Positions 12,277-23,369 are shown, counted from the first letter of the stretch. The stretch: DNA of 64,000 nt from Aplidium turbinatum (GCA_918807975.1 OU964919.1:33921824-33985823), one strand, 5' to 3'. A program made the numbers and translations. The notes: generated by a model from the sequence alone, not told the origin.

Positions 12277-12484
12277 TGTTGTTGTCGCATCCAGGCTTTA
12301 GACCTGGTGGTTGAAGATTTAGATTAAGTGGACGGGAAGACAAGGAAGCCAATCTTTGTGTCCACCTTCAAGCATGCCTTAAACTGTCCTGCCAACGACA
12401 CAGCCGCATGCTCGTAAGCGGTATCGAACCGGCGCCTTTTGAGTGCCGTTTCAGGGCTCTCACCACTCGGCAATGCAGCCGGCT
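12277..12484 (-). mobile_element. tRNA-derived SINE, family S, copy 1
   Basis: On the minus strand the head contains the Pol III A-box gccgagtggtgag and the B-box ggttcgatacc, as in Ser/Leu-type tRNAs. The body reads gcatgcggctgtgtc ... aaggtggacacaaagattgg and ends in a cgacaacaac tail. The copies at 17910-18131 and 52291-52499 are closely similar. This copy directly abuts the MITE starting at 12500. Confidence 0.88.
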
Positions 12485-12499
12485 GTGCAGTCAGCTCAG

Positions 12500-12988
12500 C
12501 AGTAGAATTCGCCTATAGTGACACCTGAAGGGACCGCGGAAAAAGTGTCACTATAAGCGAAGTGTCACTATAGACGAATGATGACGTCGTTGATAACGTC
12601 ACTTGTGCAGTATCTGCGCATGCGCATCCCATGTTGGTTTAATTCAAACCCAGTCAGCAAATCAATCCTTTATGGTTCAACCTCTGCATACGTTAAATCA
12701 ATGTAAAAAGATGGATTTGCTGGCTGGGAACTGGCGAATGCTGATAAGGACAAAATATGATTCCAACTTAAACTGGAAATACACTGTAAAGTGTCCTTAT
12801 ACGGAAATTTTTGAGCCCAAGGGACAGAAATGTGGTGTCACTGTAAGCAAAGTGTTCTTATACACAAAGTCACTATAGGCGAAGTCATTTCTATGCAAAA
12901 CATATGGTTTGCAAACGGGACTTTGCAACAGGTGTCACTATAGGCGAAGTGTCACTATAGCCAAAGTCACTATAGGCGAATTCTACTG
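12500..12988. mobile_element. MITE with cagtagaattcgcc inverted ends and internal 17-bp repeats
   Basis: Left cagtagaattcgcctatagt and right actataggcgaattctactg are exact reverse complements. A TA on each side three bases in could be a Tc1/mariner-type duplication, or the whole cagtag may belong to the ends. Near both ends the unit gtcactataggcgaagt recurs several times. The middle has no recognised coding sequence. Confidence 0.75.
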
Positions 12989-13106
12989 TATATATCTTTA
13001 GCTGATCGGTGGTTTAGCAGCCAGGATCTTACATATTTTTTAGCGGTAAATCGGTAGCCACAGGTAGTCCATTGCAATTAATCAACATCTCAGTGGGGCA
13101 ATCCAT

Positions 13107-14072
13107 CCGAGGACACTAAAATATGCTCAAATGTCCTCTTTTTTGACAGTTTGGGTTTTCATGCTTATATTTTCTACAGGATTATATTGCTTGATGACGT
13201 TTCCGCGACAGCTTGTAGGTTATTTGTTTTCTAAACATTTTTTATAGGCCTACCAATGTAGCAGTAGAATTTTGATTTATAAATTCTACAAGAAATTGGC
13301 TATTTTATGGAACTGTTGTTGAACTTTCATTGCCTGGTTCACTGTAAGATATTAAATGACATTTCAAAGGCCATGCTCAAACTTTCACAAAAAAATTATT
13401 CTTTTACCTACATAGGCTACGTTTTATATTGATACAACGCTGGTAGATCTTGTTGATTACCAACTCAGTTTGGTTCGTTTGGTACTTGAACAGATCGAAA
13501 CAAATGTCTAAAAGTGCAATGTGTATAATATAACACCTAACCTACAGCAAAGGATATCGTGGCATGGATAGTCTTACAGCTTTGCCAAGAAAGGAACAGC
13601 TTTTTAGTTCATGCCGTTTTTAGCATCTTAACGGTAATATGCAGCCTACTGTTTTAGTCATATTTCTTGCAAATAATTTAACAATTTTGTTAAGGCTGAC
13701 CAATGACCATTCCTTGTTGAAAAAAGTTAAGGCTTGACCTAGAGGTCGTGCCTGATTTGTCACATTTTGCAGATTTTTGCGATCATTGCTATCTGACTGA
13801 AACTGTCTAAAAATTAGGTATTTTTTCAGTTTTTGCTGACTCTTAAAAGTATAAAATCATTTGTTGTCTTAAGGAAGCACTAAAAATGTGAAAAAATAAG
13901 TTAAACGTTCAGTCAATCTGTTTTCTTGTTTTTTTTTTTGGTAACTTTTGCTGCGTAGGCCTATAGCCTACTGTAATGATCTAAAAACATGTAAAAGATT
14001 CTTCAAGCACAAAATTCTACTTGCTGGCGAAACGTGTCCTCTTTTTAGGCGATGAAGGTATGGTAGGCCTTG
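13107..14072. mobile_element. hAT family fragment, 5'-truncated (relative of 14914-16823)
   Basis: From ccgaggacac through gctcaaatgtcctc to the right end gtgtcctctttttaggcgat ... ggtaggcc, this stretch matches the inside and right end of the hAT at 14914-16823. The left inverted end is missing. Its middle contains gcctgatttgtcacattttg, a motif also seen in the MITEs at 33.9 and 57.5 kb. Confidence 0.7.
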
Positions 14073-15723
14073 TTAAGTAGGGGAAGATGGGGCAAAGCGG
14101 GACACTTTTCGTAAAAACGTAATTTCAGCAACAGTGATGGTTGGATTTAGTTAATTTCTTTTTTAATCGAAAGCCTTAGTTGGTCAGCATATTTGGTTCG
14201 AAGATCAAGCAGAATCTTTCTACTGTAATAGTACAAATCAAAAAAGAATTTTTTTGTGAATGTCCCGCTTTGCCCCACCAGTGGGGCGAAGCGGGACACT
14301 TCATTTTTGCATGATTTGGTAATGTTTAGCCGCTTCTCTCAAAGACAACTTCTTACTTTTCACATCTTCTATTGCATTTTTAATATTGATAGCCTATCCG
14401 TCCATTTACCTATTGCAGTTTTTCTCTTATAGCGACGAACCATTGTCAGAGTTAAATTGTGTAGGCCTACCGGCACAATATAAATGAATGCTGATAAATA
14501 TTTTACAATCTTGAAGGCTAAAAAAGTTATAAACAAAAATTCAATCAACAGAAGAACCACAGACACAATTTAGACTTCTAGAATCTCATGTTGCCCTAAT
14601 GCACTGTCCCACTTTTCCCTAATACAGCTGTCCCACTTTGCCCCAAAGTAGCCTATAGCCTTTACAAAATAACATCTCTGCTGAAACCTGTAAAGTTTTA
14701 GGTAAAAGTTGCTTTTGTTACCAACAAATACTGTCTCAATGTCTAAGATAAAAACAAAGCTACCAACAAATTCGCTTATGCTAACGAATGTGGTAGCTAC
14801 TTTTCCATCTCTTTTTTATAACAAACCATGCCAAAACACATTTTACTTCCTCACGACACGCGTTGTGCTCTGCCAGTCGCCATTTTTTCACACCAAAACA
14901 GTTTATAGTTGCCTAGGGCTACCATATGTCCTCTTTTAAGAGGATTTGTCCTCTTTTTTGAAGAAAAATAAATTGTCCTCCGAGGACACCCAAAAATGCT
15001 CAAATGTCCTCTTTTTTTACACTTTCAGTTTTCTTGCTCATATTTTCAAAAGGATTTCATTGCTATGTAACTTTTTTGCAATTTCCAACCATTTTTGTAC
15101 CAATGCAACATGTTGATTTATAGATTTTCAAAACAACATTGTCGTAGACCTACTAAGTTATTTGATCTGTTGTTCTAAACAATCCTAGACACGTTCATTG
15201 AAACACTACATTGCTTTGCGATTGTCGTAGGTAGCCAAAAGTCGGTCAGCGATGAGTGTGAGCGGAGCTGCAAATCTACTTGTGAGGGAATTTCCTCATT
15301 TGAAATCTGATCAACAATTTATAAAAAAGAAAAATTGAGACAAACTAAAAAAAATTGAGAAAAAAAAGAGTAAATCACAAATAAAACACTAAAAAACGCA
15401 AAAACTTGCAAAAGAGTTTGACATGTTTACATTTTAAGGTCCTCCCACTTTTACAATAAATTATTGTTTTACACAGATCTATTTCATATTGATTCAGCGC
15501 TTGTAGACGTTGCTGATTACCAACTTAATAGTTTGGCTAATTTGTCAACTGAAGCAAGTTGAAAACAATATCCAACTACAGATAGCCTATTGCAAAATAA
15601 ATCCTGGCATGGATACTTGATTGATTGAATCTTTATCCTGGGACTGGGAAAGCTTCTTGCAGAGCTTAATCCTGGCAGTTTCGCATACTTGTAGAGGCTT
15701 TGAATCACTGACGCAGGCCCGGT

Positions 15724-16120
15724 CGCGAAATTTTTCTTCCCACGACATTTCTGTCTCATTTAGGCTACATATTTTGGTAAAAATTTGTATTAAAACCGTG
15801 TGGAATGCAACGGTTTCGCGTTGGCGCGGTTGGTTGAGTGGTTTCATCCTCTGCCTAGTGATCATGAGAACGAGGGTTCGACGCCGTCGAAGTCAAACTT
15901 TTTTTTTTTTTTTAAATTAATTTTTGCGGTGCACAAGAGCTTTTCAAAAAAAGTAGGGTTAGGGAAAGCTTATATTTTATTACCATTGCAGAATTTCATT
16001 GGCAAATACTTATTTCGCAATCTGAATCAACCAATCTCTCAAAACACTTTCGGAAAATCTTACTTTTAGAGTGACTAGAATCAATGATACAGAAATCTCG
16101 TGGGAAAAAAAATTTTGCGT
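15724..16120. mobile_element. 397-bp MITE nested in a SINE
   Basis: The ends are cgcgaaatttttcttcccac and, inverted, cgcaaaattttttttcccac, with similarity running on to gatttctgt (about 30 bp). The SINE word cccggt is present on both sides (15718-15723 and 16121-16126), giving a 6-bp target duplication, or 7 with one mismatch. Superfamily is uncertain. It carries a tRNA-like sequence on the plus strand. Confidence 0.82.
15822..15915 (+). other. tRNA-like sequence with T-run terminator inside a MITE
   Basis: The A-box-like tggttgagtgg and B-box-like gggttcgacgcc are spaced as in a tRNA gene, and a run of about 15 T follows at once (15899-15913), as a Pol III terminator would. The T arm pairs at about 4 of 5 positions, but the acceptor arm does not pair and the anticodon stem is poor. 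I do not call it a functional tRNA. It may be a SINE head or a captured tRNA relic. Confidence 0.5.
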
Positions 16121-16929
16121 CCCGGTCACCGAGATTGACAGAGTGAAGTTTCCGATTGTTGAAGTCTTGTTGCCGGGGAATTATTCCATTCATTAGATGC
16201 CGCTGAATGGAGAGCAGTCCTTAACGTGCGTTGCTCAAGCGCACAACCCGAGAGTCGAACCAGCGCCGCTTGATCTTGAAGCTTCTTCGTTCCAGAAGTG
16301 ACGCGCTAACCAATTGAGCTATCGGGGAGGACTTACAACTTATGTAGGTGCAAATGTAGAATGAATTTAATCTATGATGCAGCTACAATAGTAGGCTACA
16401 AGGAAGGAAACAGCCTTTTAGTTGAGTCTGTCTTTAGCATCTCATTAACAGCTGTATACAACTTCAATTATATTTCATGCAAGTAATTTTATGATTTCGT
16501 TAAAGCTGATCCTTGTTTTTCTGAAAAAAGTTAAGGAATGGCTACCTGCAGACACTGCTTGATTTGTCACATTTTTATTACATTATCACATCACAATAAT
16601 TCCCCGGCAACAAGACTTCAACAATCACGAATTTAACACATCAGCTTACAAAAAACAAATTTGTCTGTTTTTTTGTGTCTGTTTTTTTTTGCTGTAAATT
16701 TTGCTGCATAGGTTTATAATTATCTAAGAGGATGTAAAAAATTCTTCATACGTAACCTTCTAGGTATTTTACTCGCTGGCAAAACGTGTCCTCTTTTTAG
16801 GTGATGAAAATATAGTAGGCCTATAGTTGCCTAACTAGTGCTTTCAGTTAGAGGGAGCCAAAGAGTACAAAACGTGAGAAATCGCGATATCCCGCTTTGC
16901 CCCGCGTCCCGCTTTGCCCCGTCTCCCCC

Positions 16930-17909
16930 TAGTTAGTTGGTAGTTGTCAAGAATTAAGGATAGCATACGCACTCTCTTTGGAAAACCAGAGGGTATACTG
17001 ATAGTTGCTCGAAAAAGCAGAGAGTATACTGCGTATACCGCCGTACAGGCCTACCCTCGAATACAGCACTGCTTATAGTAAGTTAGCTGATTACCTTCAA
17101 GAAACTGAAATTTATTGCATTTTTATAAATATTTTCAGATTTCTGAAGGCTTAAGTTAAGCCGAAAACGTTTGACTGTTAAAACTATTTGTAAATACTGT
17201 ATTTAAAATATGTTGTTATAATGCTCAACCATGTTGTATTGCTTTGTGTTGCCTGTCTTTGGTACAAGAAAGCAAAATCTTTTCCGAAATTGCATTTTGC
17301 AATATGTTCCATTACACGCAAAATCTCTGTAGGCTAATTGTTCCTTTCGATAAAACAAACATCAAATATTCAAGTTTTTGAAAACTCTAAAGTTTTTTGT
17401 TGTATGTTTCGCTCTTTACAGTGATACTTTACTCGCATTTGAACATAATATTGGTGTATTTTTTTTATCCATGTCTGATATTTTTGTAGTTCGTGTCATG
17501 ACGACCTGGCAACTTGTTGCAATGTTGTGATTTTTTTTTTGCATGTGACTGACCATGCTAACCAGCGTTGCCAGATGGTGTCTATGACACCAATTTTGAA
17601 AAAAATGGTGTAATTTAAAACGGCTTGGTGTAGAAAAAAATTTCTTCTACACCAGCAGATTTGGTGTAATTTTGAAATATTGGCTACTTTGTTGTAATGA
17701 AGTACAGTATATTCATTGTTGTGTTGCATTTAAAACTGTTTGCCCGTAATTCTAATCCGTAATCTTGTTCGTAACCCATGTCCGTTATCTTTGCTGACCT
17801 TTTGCCCGACTGCTTTGAGTCTTGTTTGTTTGCTGATGAGTTCTTTATGTTTGTTTATTGCTGAACTACGTTTATCGGCTAATTGTATATGCTAAACCAT
17901 GAGTAGTCC
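16930..17909. other. No gene recognised; one isolated hAT-like end
   Basis: Apart from a hAT-like end at 17563 (cagcgttgccagatgg) followed by repeats of tggtgtaattt, nothing can be assigned. A similar inverted end at 25101-25116 shares the tggtgtaat repeats, but the flanks do not match, so I do not pair them. Confidence 0.5.
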
Positions 17910-18131
17910 GCCGGCTGCATAGTCGAGTGGTGAGAGGCTGAGAGCTCTGGAACGGCAATCGAAAGGACGCCGGTTCGACACCGCTCAAGAGCATGCGGCT
18001 GTGTCTTTGGCAGGACATTTGCATGCCAAAGGCATGCCTGAAGGTGGACACAAAGATTGGCTTCCTTGCCTTCCCGTCCACTTAATCTAAATCCTCAACC
18101 ATCTGGGTGTAAGCCTGTGATACGACAAACA
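17910..18131 (+). mobile_element. tRNA-derived SINE, family S, copy 2
   Basis: The A-box region is agtcgagtggtgag and the B-box ggttcgacaccgc. They are followed by the family S body with ggtggacacaaagattggc and the tail gatacgacaaacag. Compared with the other copies it has a short internal duplication around gcatgccaaaggcatgcc. Confidence 0.88.
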
Positions 18132-18139
18132 GTAGGCCT

Positions 18140-18705
18140 AGTCCGCTCCGATAGCTCAGTTGTCCGCCCGGTAGCTCAGTTGGTTAACGCGTGACTTCGT
18201 GAACGAAAAAGCTTCAAGATCAAGCGGCGTCGGTTCGACTCTCGGAGTGTGCGCTTCAACAACGCATTCTAAGGACTGCGCTCAATTCAGCGGCACCTAA
18301 TGAATGGAATAATTCCCCCGCAATGACACTTCAACCAGAGCCACTATGTACAGTAACTATATAGCCTACTGTATAGACTATAGTGACTCCGCTTCAACAG
18401 TCGTAAACTTCACTCTGTCAATCTCAGCAACTGGCCCTGCATCAAGAGCCTCTACACTATTCAATTCAATTTATTTTTCTTTGTCGGAAAACAACAGCAA
18501 TGATAAAGTTACCAACAGTTTACTAGAATAAAACCAACAAAAGGAAACGGCGGCAAAACCAAAGAAGTTTAAAACGTGCATACGATGTAAATTTAAAGGA
18601 TACGTCGATGAAAGTAAATTTAAGCACGGCCACCAAACCTAAAAGTATGCGAAACTACCAGGAATAACCTGTCAAGGTTTTGTCATTCCGAAGATAAACA
18701 TTCAA
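18140..18705 (+). mobile_element. tRNA-derived SINE, family T, with doubled A-box, split by repeat Z
   Basis: The head has two A-box segments in a row (gatagctcagttg then ggtagctcagttggttaacg), then the B-box ggttcgactctcgg. The body runs to gcctctac at 18455 and resumes with aagtatgcgaaactaccagg at 18642. The intervening 18456-18641 is repeat Z. The middle of the body also holds an extra stretch (near 18340-18400) not seen in other copies. Confidence 0.83.
18456..18641 (+). repeat. Dispersed repeat Z, copy 2, inserted in a SINE
   Basis: It starts ttcaattcaatttattttt and contains accaacaaaaggaaacggcg and agtttaaaacgtgcat. The same order of words is present at 63865-64000 (attcaatttctac ... 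caacaaaaggacaagatggc ... ggtttaaaatatgcat). Its position inside an otherwise continuous SINE shows that it is mobile or was mobile. Confidence 0.68.
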
Positions 18706-18789
18706 AACCAACTAATTAATTAATCGTGAAATTCTTTATGTAAAAAGTTAAGGCTGTGCTAACTACAGACATACAGCCTAGCCTACTAG

Positions 18790-18990
18790 CCTACATGATT
18801 TTCTATTCAGGCACGCTTCAAACCTTTCAAGGTTTTCCCACCTTTTCCCGTTCATTAACGTGCTAGTAGGTCTATATCGACTCTTGTAGTTAGTAGTATT
18901 TTTTTCGTCCCGGACGCATATTTACAAAAGGTTCCCTATTTTGTGCCTATTTCGAAACTGACCAATAAGAAGCCGTCTCGCTTTCTTACG
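18790..18990 (-). repeat. Dispersed repeat Z, copy 3
   Basis: The reverse complement matches 7497-7605 (cacgttaatgaac, cgatatagacctac, cgtccgggacgaaaa). Its further part (attggtcagtttcgaaatag, gcacaaaatagggaacc) matches 22600-22650. Confidence 0.68.
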
Positions 18991-20490
18991 TCGCAAAGTT
19001 TCTTTGCGTGATTGCGTCTAGTTCGTAGGTTTTCTCCAGAATTGCCAGTTCTGCGGTTTTTTCCTGGAGTTAGGCTAGTTTTGTATCAAAGTCGCGGAAA
19101 AATGTTAGCAGTGGCGTTTTTTCTTGTTTTGTTCTATATTCATAAAAAAAAACTTTGACTATATTATGGACTTTTTTCATCACTTTCGACGACTGGGCTA
19201 CTTTTCAGTAGCAATTGGGCTATAAATTTTAAAAACATCTGGCAACCTTAGTTTGCTCGCTGTTTGTGTCTGCTCTGCTGTCTGGCAGACTAATAGTATT
19301 TTTGTATATATCAAATAGTCACTGAATATACAATGTGCAGTAATGAAAGTAAATGAACCGTCCTGATTATCCAATTCTTACTATACATTTTATCTGCAAT
19401 TTTAGATTTGGACTATCGGACAAAAAGAAAGCATTTCACCCCTACATCTCATTCCTATATATGCTGCAAACATTTCACTGAAGTAGATATAATTAGTCAT
19501 TGGACAAAAAGTGATTTTCTTGTTGTGTTTACTTTAAACTAAGTTTATTAGGCTTGAGTTAAAACATTCCTCCTTTCTTAAAAAACAATGACCCAAGAAT
19601 CAAGATGATGCTTTCACTAGGATACTCGAACAATGTTGCTTATCATTAGGGCAACCAATTTTTTGACATAAAAACTTGAAATTTTGACTTTATAATTTAC
19701 AAATTTTGACTCATAACTTTCTGCGTTTGCAACCCAAATGCAAAATACAAAGCATATTAGAAGTCAAACCGTTGGCGTTAAGTACGGATATCTTTGTTTT
19801 CTAACAAAATAAAAGAAAAATGTGGAAGACTCAACGACACTACAGCTAACGCACACAATGAAAGTCACTCGAAAAACTGCAAAAGATAAATATGGAGTGT
19901 CTTTAAATATCCCGAAATTACTGAGAAGGTTCTGCAGTATTATACTTCAACATCAAGTAATGTTTCACATTATCGCCTTTGAAGTTCATATCTTTTGGTT
20001 GCCCTACTTATCATAGTAATTAGTATTCAACTTGAATAGGCAATAAGGAAACTCATACATTATCACATTTTTGATTAATAAAATAAAACTGTAATTGTTT
20101 CTTTGCATTTGTTGCAGTTTCTGTATATGGAGTATTGCAAGTGTAGCCTACATGTATATTTACTGGAATGCTATTACAGAGAAGTGCGTTGCATGGAACT
20201 TGTCTAGAGGATCAGTGCTCATACCTTTAAACAGGTTATATTGATCTATGGCCACAGAGCACGCTCTGCAGGAGCTCGTTGATACCAATATTCTCACCAC
20301 CTGGCATGATTCAAATGTAAATGGCTGCTCTTCATCCTGCTTAAATATGTCCGGCATATGATTGTCATCTTTAAGGATACTTTATTGGTAACATGAAAAC
20401 ATAAACGTTATGCATAAAATTCACTGAAGATTGCGACTTACAAGAATCTAACAATAACAACTAACAACCTAACAAGAACCGAACTAAGAT
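18991..20490. other. No supported gene
   Basis: The right end of a hAT-like element may lie near 19233-19250 (catctggcaacctta), related to the ends of the element at 38632-39778, but no partner end was found. A minus-strand open frame of 65 codons at 20160-20357 has no recognisable domain. The rest is A+T-rich with no other signal. Confidence 0.5.
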
Positions 20491-20496
20491 AGGCTT

Positions 20497-20697
20497 AGCC
20501 ATGGACTTCTAAATAGTAGCATCTGGACTGGAAACGCAGTGACCAACAAAAGGCCAAACAGTTGGTACAACAGTGGGCCAACAGGGTTAGTTACTTGGCT
20601 GTTGGCCCACTGTTGGCCAACTGTTGTACCAACTGTTTGGCCTTTTGTTGGTCACTGCGTTTCCAGTCCAGATGCTACTATTTAGAAGTCCATGGCT
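20497..20697. repeat. Long perfect hairpin (78-bp identical arms)
   Basis: 20497-20574 is the exact reverse complement of 20620-20697. The inner part pairs further (gggccaacag at 20575-20584 with ctgttggccc at 20599-20608), leaving an 11-nt bulge and a 14-nt loop. Outside the perfect arms the pairing continues for a few bases with one mismatch. The arms are rich in ccaac/gttgg words. A perfect arm of this length means recent origin, correction or selection. I see no target duplication and no coding sequence. Confidence 0.93.
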
Positions 20698-20704
20698 TAG
20701 CGAT

Positions 20705-22555
20705 GCAATTTCCGAATTGCTGCCAGCGCTTGTATGGAGGTAGGGGAGCAGGTTGAACGTTGATTGTTTCTGGTGCAGACGCGATGAATTTCTGTGACAG
20801 CTTTCCCTGGGTTGTGAAAGTCACACCGTAGTGCGGTAATGTCATTGGGTAATATTGGTAACGTCTCGAGGTACAAGGACAAGCTGCAACTTTCACTTTG
20901 GGGTTTATTCATTTCTTCCTCTTTCGGAAATCAAAACATTGGTACTTTCACTACAGTCTTGCAAGACTTGTACCCACTTTTACAGCTTGTTACACAACGC
21001 ACAAACCCCATTTCACAAATATAGATTATTAAAGCACTGAATTTATCACAATAAAACCTAAATGAAAGATCAGATTAAAACCTTGGATTGCTACTAAAAT
21101 TTAACATATGTATGTTACTGTATATACTTTTGTTTATAAATAACTTTCTGGACTACTAACAAGCTAGCCCTTTAGTTAGCCTATAGGCCTATTGATTTAA
21201 TTCATATTATAGCCTAGGCTTACAGCTATAACTGTACAGAACCACTTTAGGGGGAAAAATGTGTGCAATTTTAATGAAACATTGCTTAATTACATACATT
21301 TTTGCCTAAATTAGTGACTTTGTTGATGACAGAGGGGCAACTGCTTCACCTGCCTGTGGCCTAGCACAATTTAATATGCACAAAGCTACATTGGATTAGT
21401 CAATGATCCTAGTCAGTGTATTGATGGTGTGATGTATTGAAGTTAACTCATACTCTTACTACTAGCTCTTGTTCTGACAAATTAACTCAAGCTCTCACTA
21501 CAATGACAAGGCTAGTGGCTACATACGGTATCCAATATAGGCCCACAAACTAATCATTTGTATAAAAAGTATCCTCAGACCTCAGTCATGTTTTTAATAC
21601 AGAAAAGGAACCTTAATAAACTCAGAACTGCCTGTTTTGTTTCTTATATTCCACTTTGCACAGAAAACAAGACTGATCAGACAAATTTGCTTCCATGGAC
21701 AATATAAAATACCGTAATGTTTTATGAACCTACTCTAAATCCTAGCCTACAGAAAACCAGCATGCAAAAGACGTTCATTAGCCTTTCTGACCCTATTGCA
21801 CAACCAAACTTCATTACCGTACTAAGTAGTCTTCAACGTGCAGCCTAATCACCAACAGCGCTGTTTAAACTTTGAATACTTGAACTTGCCAAACAGTGAC
21901 ACTACTGTGCGCAGAAGTGCTCTAGCGAGGTCACGTGACTTAATATTCCGAGCTCATTATATCCTCGATTCCAGTAAATAACTTCAATGGTCTTACTATA
22001 CCTATCAACAAGTAATAGGTAACTGTAGCTAAACTAACTATAGCTAAACAGCTACGGTAGCTATCAATAAATTGTATCATCACATCAGCATAATGTTTCA
22101 ATCCTAAAACTAGCACTGTTACCACTATACCCTCAAAACCTTTTTTTCCACTTCCTAGAATTGGAGCCCTTTTGCACTCACCAATAAAGCCCAGCCTATC
22201 TGTGGTTTTATTAGCCAGCTTAGAGAAAGATATTAATTGCACAGGTGGTTGGCTACCTGAGAAGCCATGATGCCAGCAATTGCCTAGGTTAGGCTACTGA
22301 AAAAAAATTAACATTACCAATTTGTCTGGCTCAATTTTAGATGCACCAGTCCTACCTAGGCTACAGTTAACTGACTAACTTGCTATAGCCTAACTGCTAC
22401 ATCGAGTGCCAAGAAAATTACACTAACTCATTTTCCATTGATAGCCTAATAATTATTTTATGCGCGCTTTCATTCATTTCAATTAAATGACTAACTTGCG
22501 AACTTAACCTACCAGCCTGCTCCTGTACCAGACTCCAGACAACTAGCAGAAGACC
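20705..22555. other. No supported gene
   Basis: A+T-rich sequence with many short tagcctac/taggcctat words. The open frames present are 60-100 codons, overlap on both strands and show no motif. Confidence 0.5.
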
Positions 22556-22559
22556 AAAG

Positions 22560-22715
22560 AAAGAAAACGTAAATGACGCAATTACGTAAGAAAGCGATAC
22601 GGCATCTGATTGGTCAGTTTTCGAGATAGGCACAAAATAGGGAACCGTTTGTAAATATGCGCCCCGGCCGTGTTAATGACGAAAAATAAAATGATTGATG
22701 ATTGAAGAACAATTG
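22560..22715 (+). repeat. Dispersed repeat Z, copy 4 (partial)
   Basis: Contains acgtaagaaagcgatacggc, attggtcagtttt and gcacaaaatagggaacc in the order seen in the reverse complement of 18900-18990. The sequence gttaatgacgaaaaataaaa follows, as in the reverse complement of 7470-7500. So the three loci share overlapping parts of one element. Confidence 0.65.
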
Positions 22716-22770
22716 AATGTGAACTTGTTAAAGAACTATAGCCTAATTATTTAAATTTCTAGCTTCTTCA

Positions 22771-22980
22771 CTGGTCACAACGGTAAACCATAATCCCTTC
22801 GTGGGAAAATTGTAACATAAACTTCCCGGATCCTTTCGTCTGTATGCAATGACCGAAAGAAACACTCTTCTGAAAACGTCTATTCAAGAATTGTACTTCT
22901 GTAAAAATAGCCCCAAGGCTGTCGAAGAATGGAGAAAACACCGTAGGCTACCTACTAAAACTTGTCACTATACGCGCCGA
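22771..22980 (+). repeat. Dispersed repeat W, copy 2
   Basis: The inverse copy of 2380-2577. Similarity ends near gtcactata (22977), where a G/C-rich stretch (ggggccggggggcggcgcc) begins. The junction of repeat Z (22560-22715) and repeat W within 60 bp suggests they may be parts of one larger element. Confidence 0.68.
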
Positions 22981-23369
22981 CTCCCGGGGGGGCCGGGGGG
23001 CGGCGCCCCCAGTAAATTTATGGTTGAGGGGCAACAAAAATCTTTTACAAGTGGTGTTTCAAAGATAAAATACTTCGCGAGAGATTTAGATCATTTAAAC
23101 GGACTTAGAGAATGCCGAAAGCGAAAAACAGCCTGCGTGACTCTTGCCCGCAAAACAGCAGCTGATCACATGGCTTTCTCTGGAACGTGAATTACTACTG
23201 AGATGCGCACCGCACGCACGCTCACAGCCACACACTGCTTATCTTCCGCGCGTGAGGAGCAACTTCAAAGTCAAAACGCGTGGTAGCGAAAAAGCGAATG
23301 CGAGGTTAAATGTTTATTCTCATTTTACGAGTTATCCAAACGTCCGTTAGATTTTTTGTGACTTCAAAC

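Larger units (their letters stand above)
15608..16327 (-). mobile_element. tRNA-derived SINE, family T, split by a MITE
   Basis: On the minus strand the head (16327 down to 16121) has the A-box gatagctcaattggttagcg and the B-box ggttcgactctcgg. The body is interrupted at cccggt by the insertion 15724-16120. The tail (15723 down to 15608) carries gcgaaactgccaggatt and ggataaagattcaatc. The copy at 38847-39176 is uninterrupted and shows the joined sequence gtgaccgggcctgcgtc. Family length is about 330 bp. Confidence 0.9.
14914..16823. mobile_element. Nonautonomous hAT with tagggctaccatat ends
   Basis: Left TAGGGCTACCATATG and right (inverted) TAGGCCTACTATATT agree at 13 of 15 bases. The perfect 8-bp target duplication tagttgcc is at 14906-14913 and 16824-16831. 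Subterminal words tgtcctctttt recur at both ends. It lies inside the TA-type element and was itself hit by a SINE at 15.6-16.3 kb. The 13.1-kb fragment and the 32.7-kb fragment belong to the same family. Confidence 0.9.
14080..16929. mobile_element. TA-flanked (mariner-type) element with gggg-aagatgggg ends
   Basis: The left end GGGGAAGATGGGGCAAAG and the right end CTTTGCCCCGTCTCCCCC are inverted repeats, each flanked by TA (14078-14079 and 16930-16931), as expected for Tc1/mariner-type insertion. Internal repeats of gtcccgctttgcccc occur near 14263, 14605, 14627 and 16889. With the nested hAT removed it is about 930 bp. No transposase is recognisable, so it is nonautonomous. A related element lies at 30703-31993. 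Confidence 0.85.

Noticed and set aside
12277-12484. Possible functional tRNA-Ser/Leu genes at the SINE heads (12.4, 17.9, 52.3, 53.7 kb)
   Set aside because: Each is followed by a conserved SINE body, and the acceptor arms do not pair well, so they are SINE heads.
20160-20357. Minus-strand frame MPDIFKQDEEQPFTFESCQ
   Set aside because: Could be a small exon, but there is no recognised domain, no second exon and no supporting signal.
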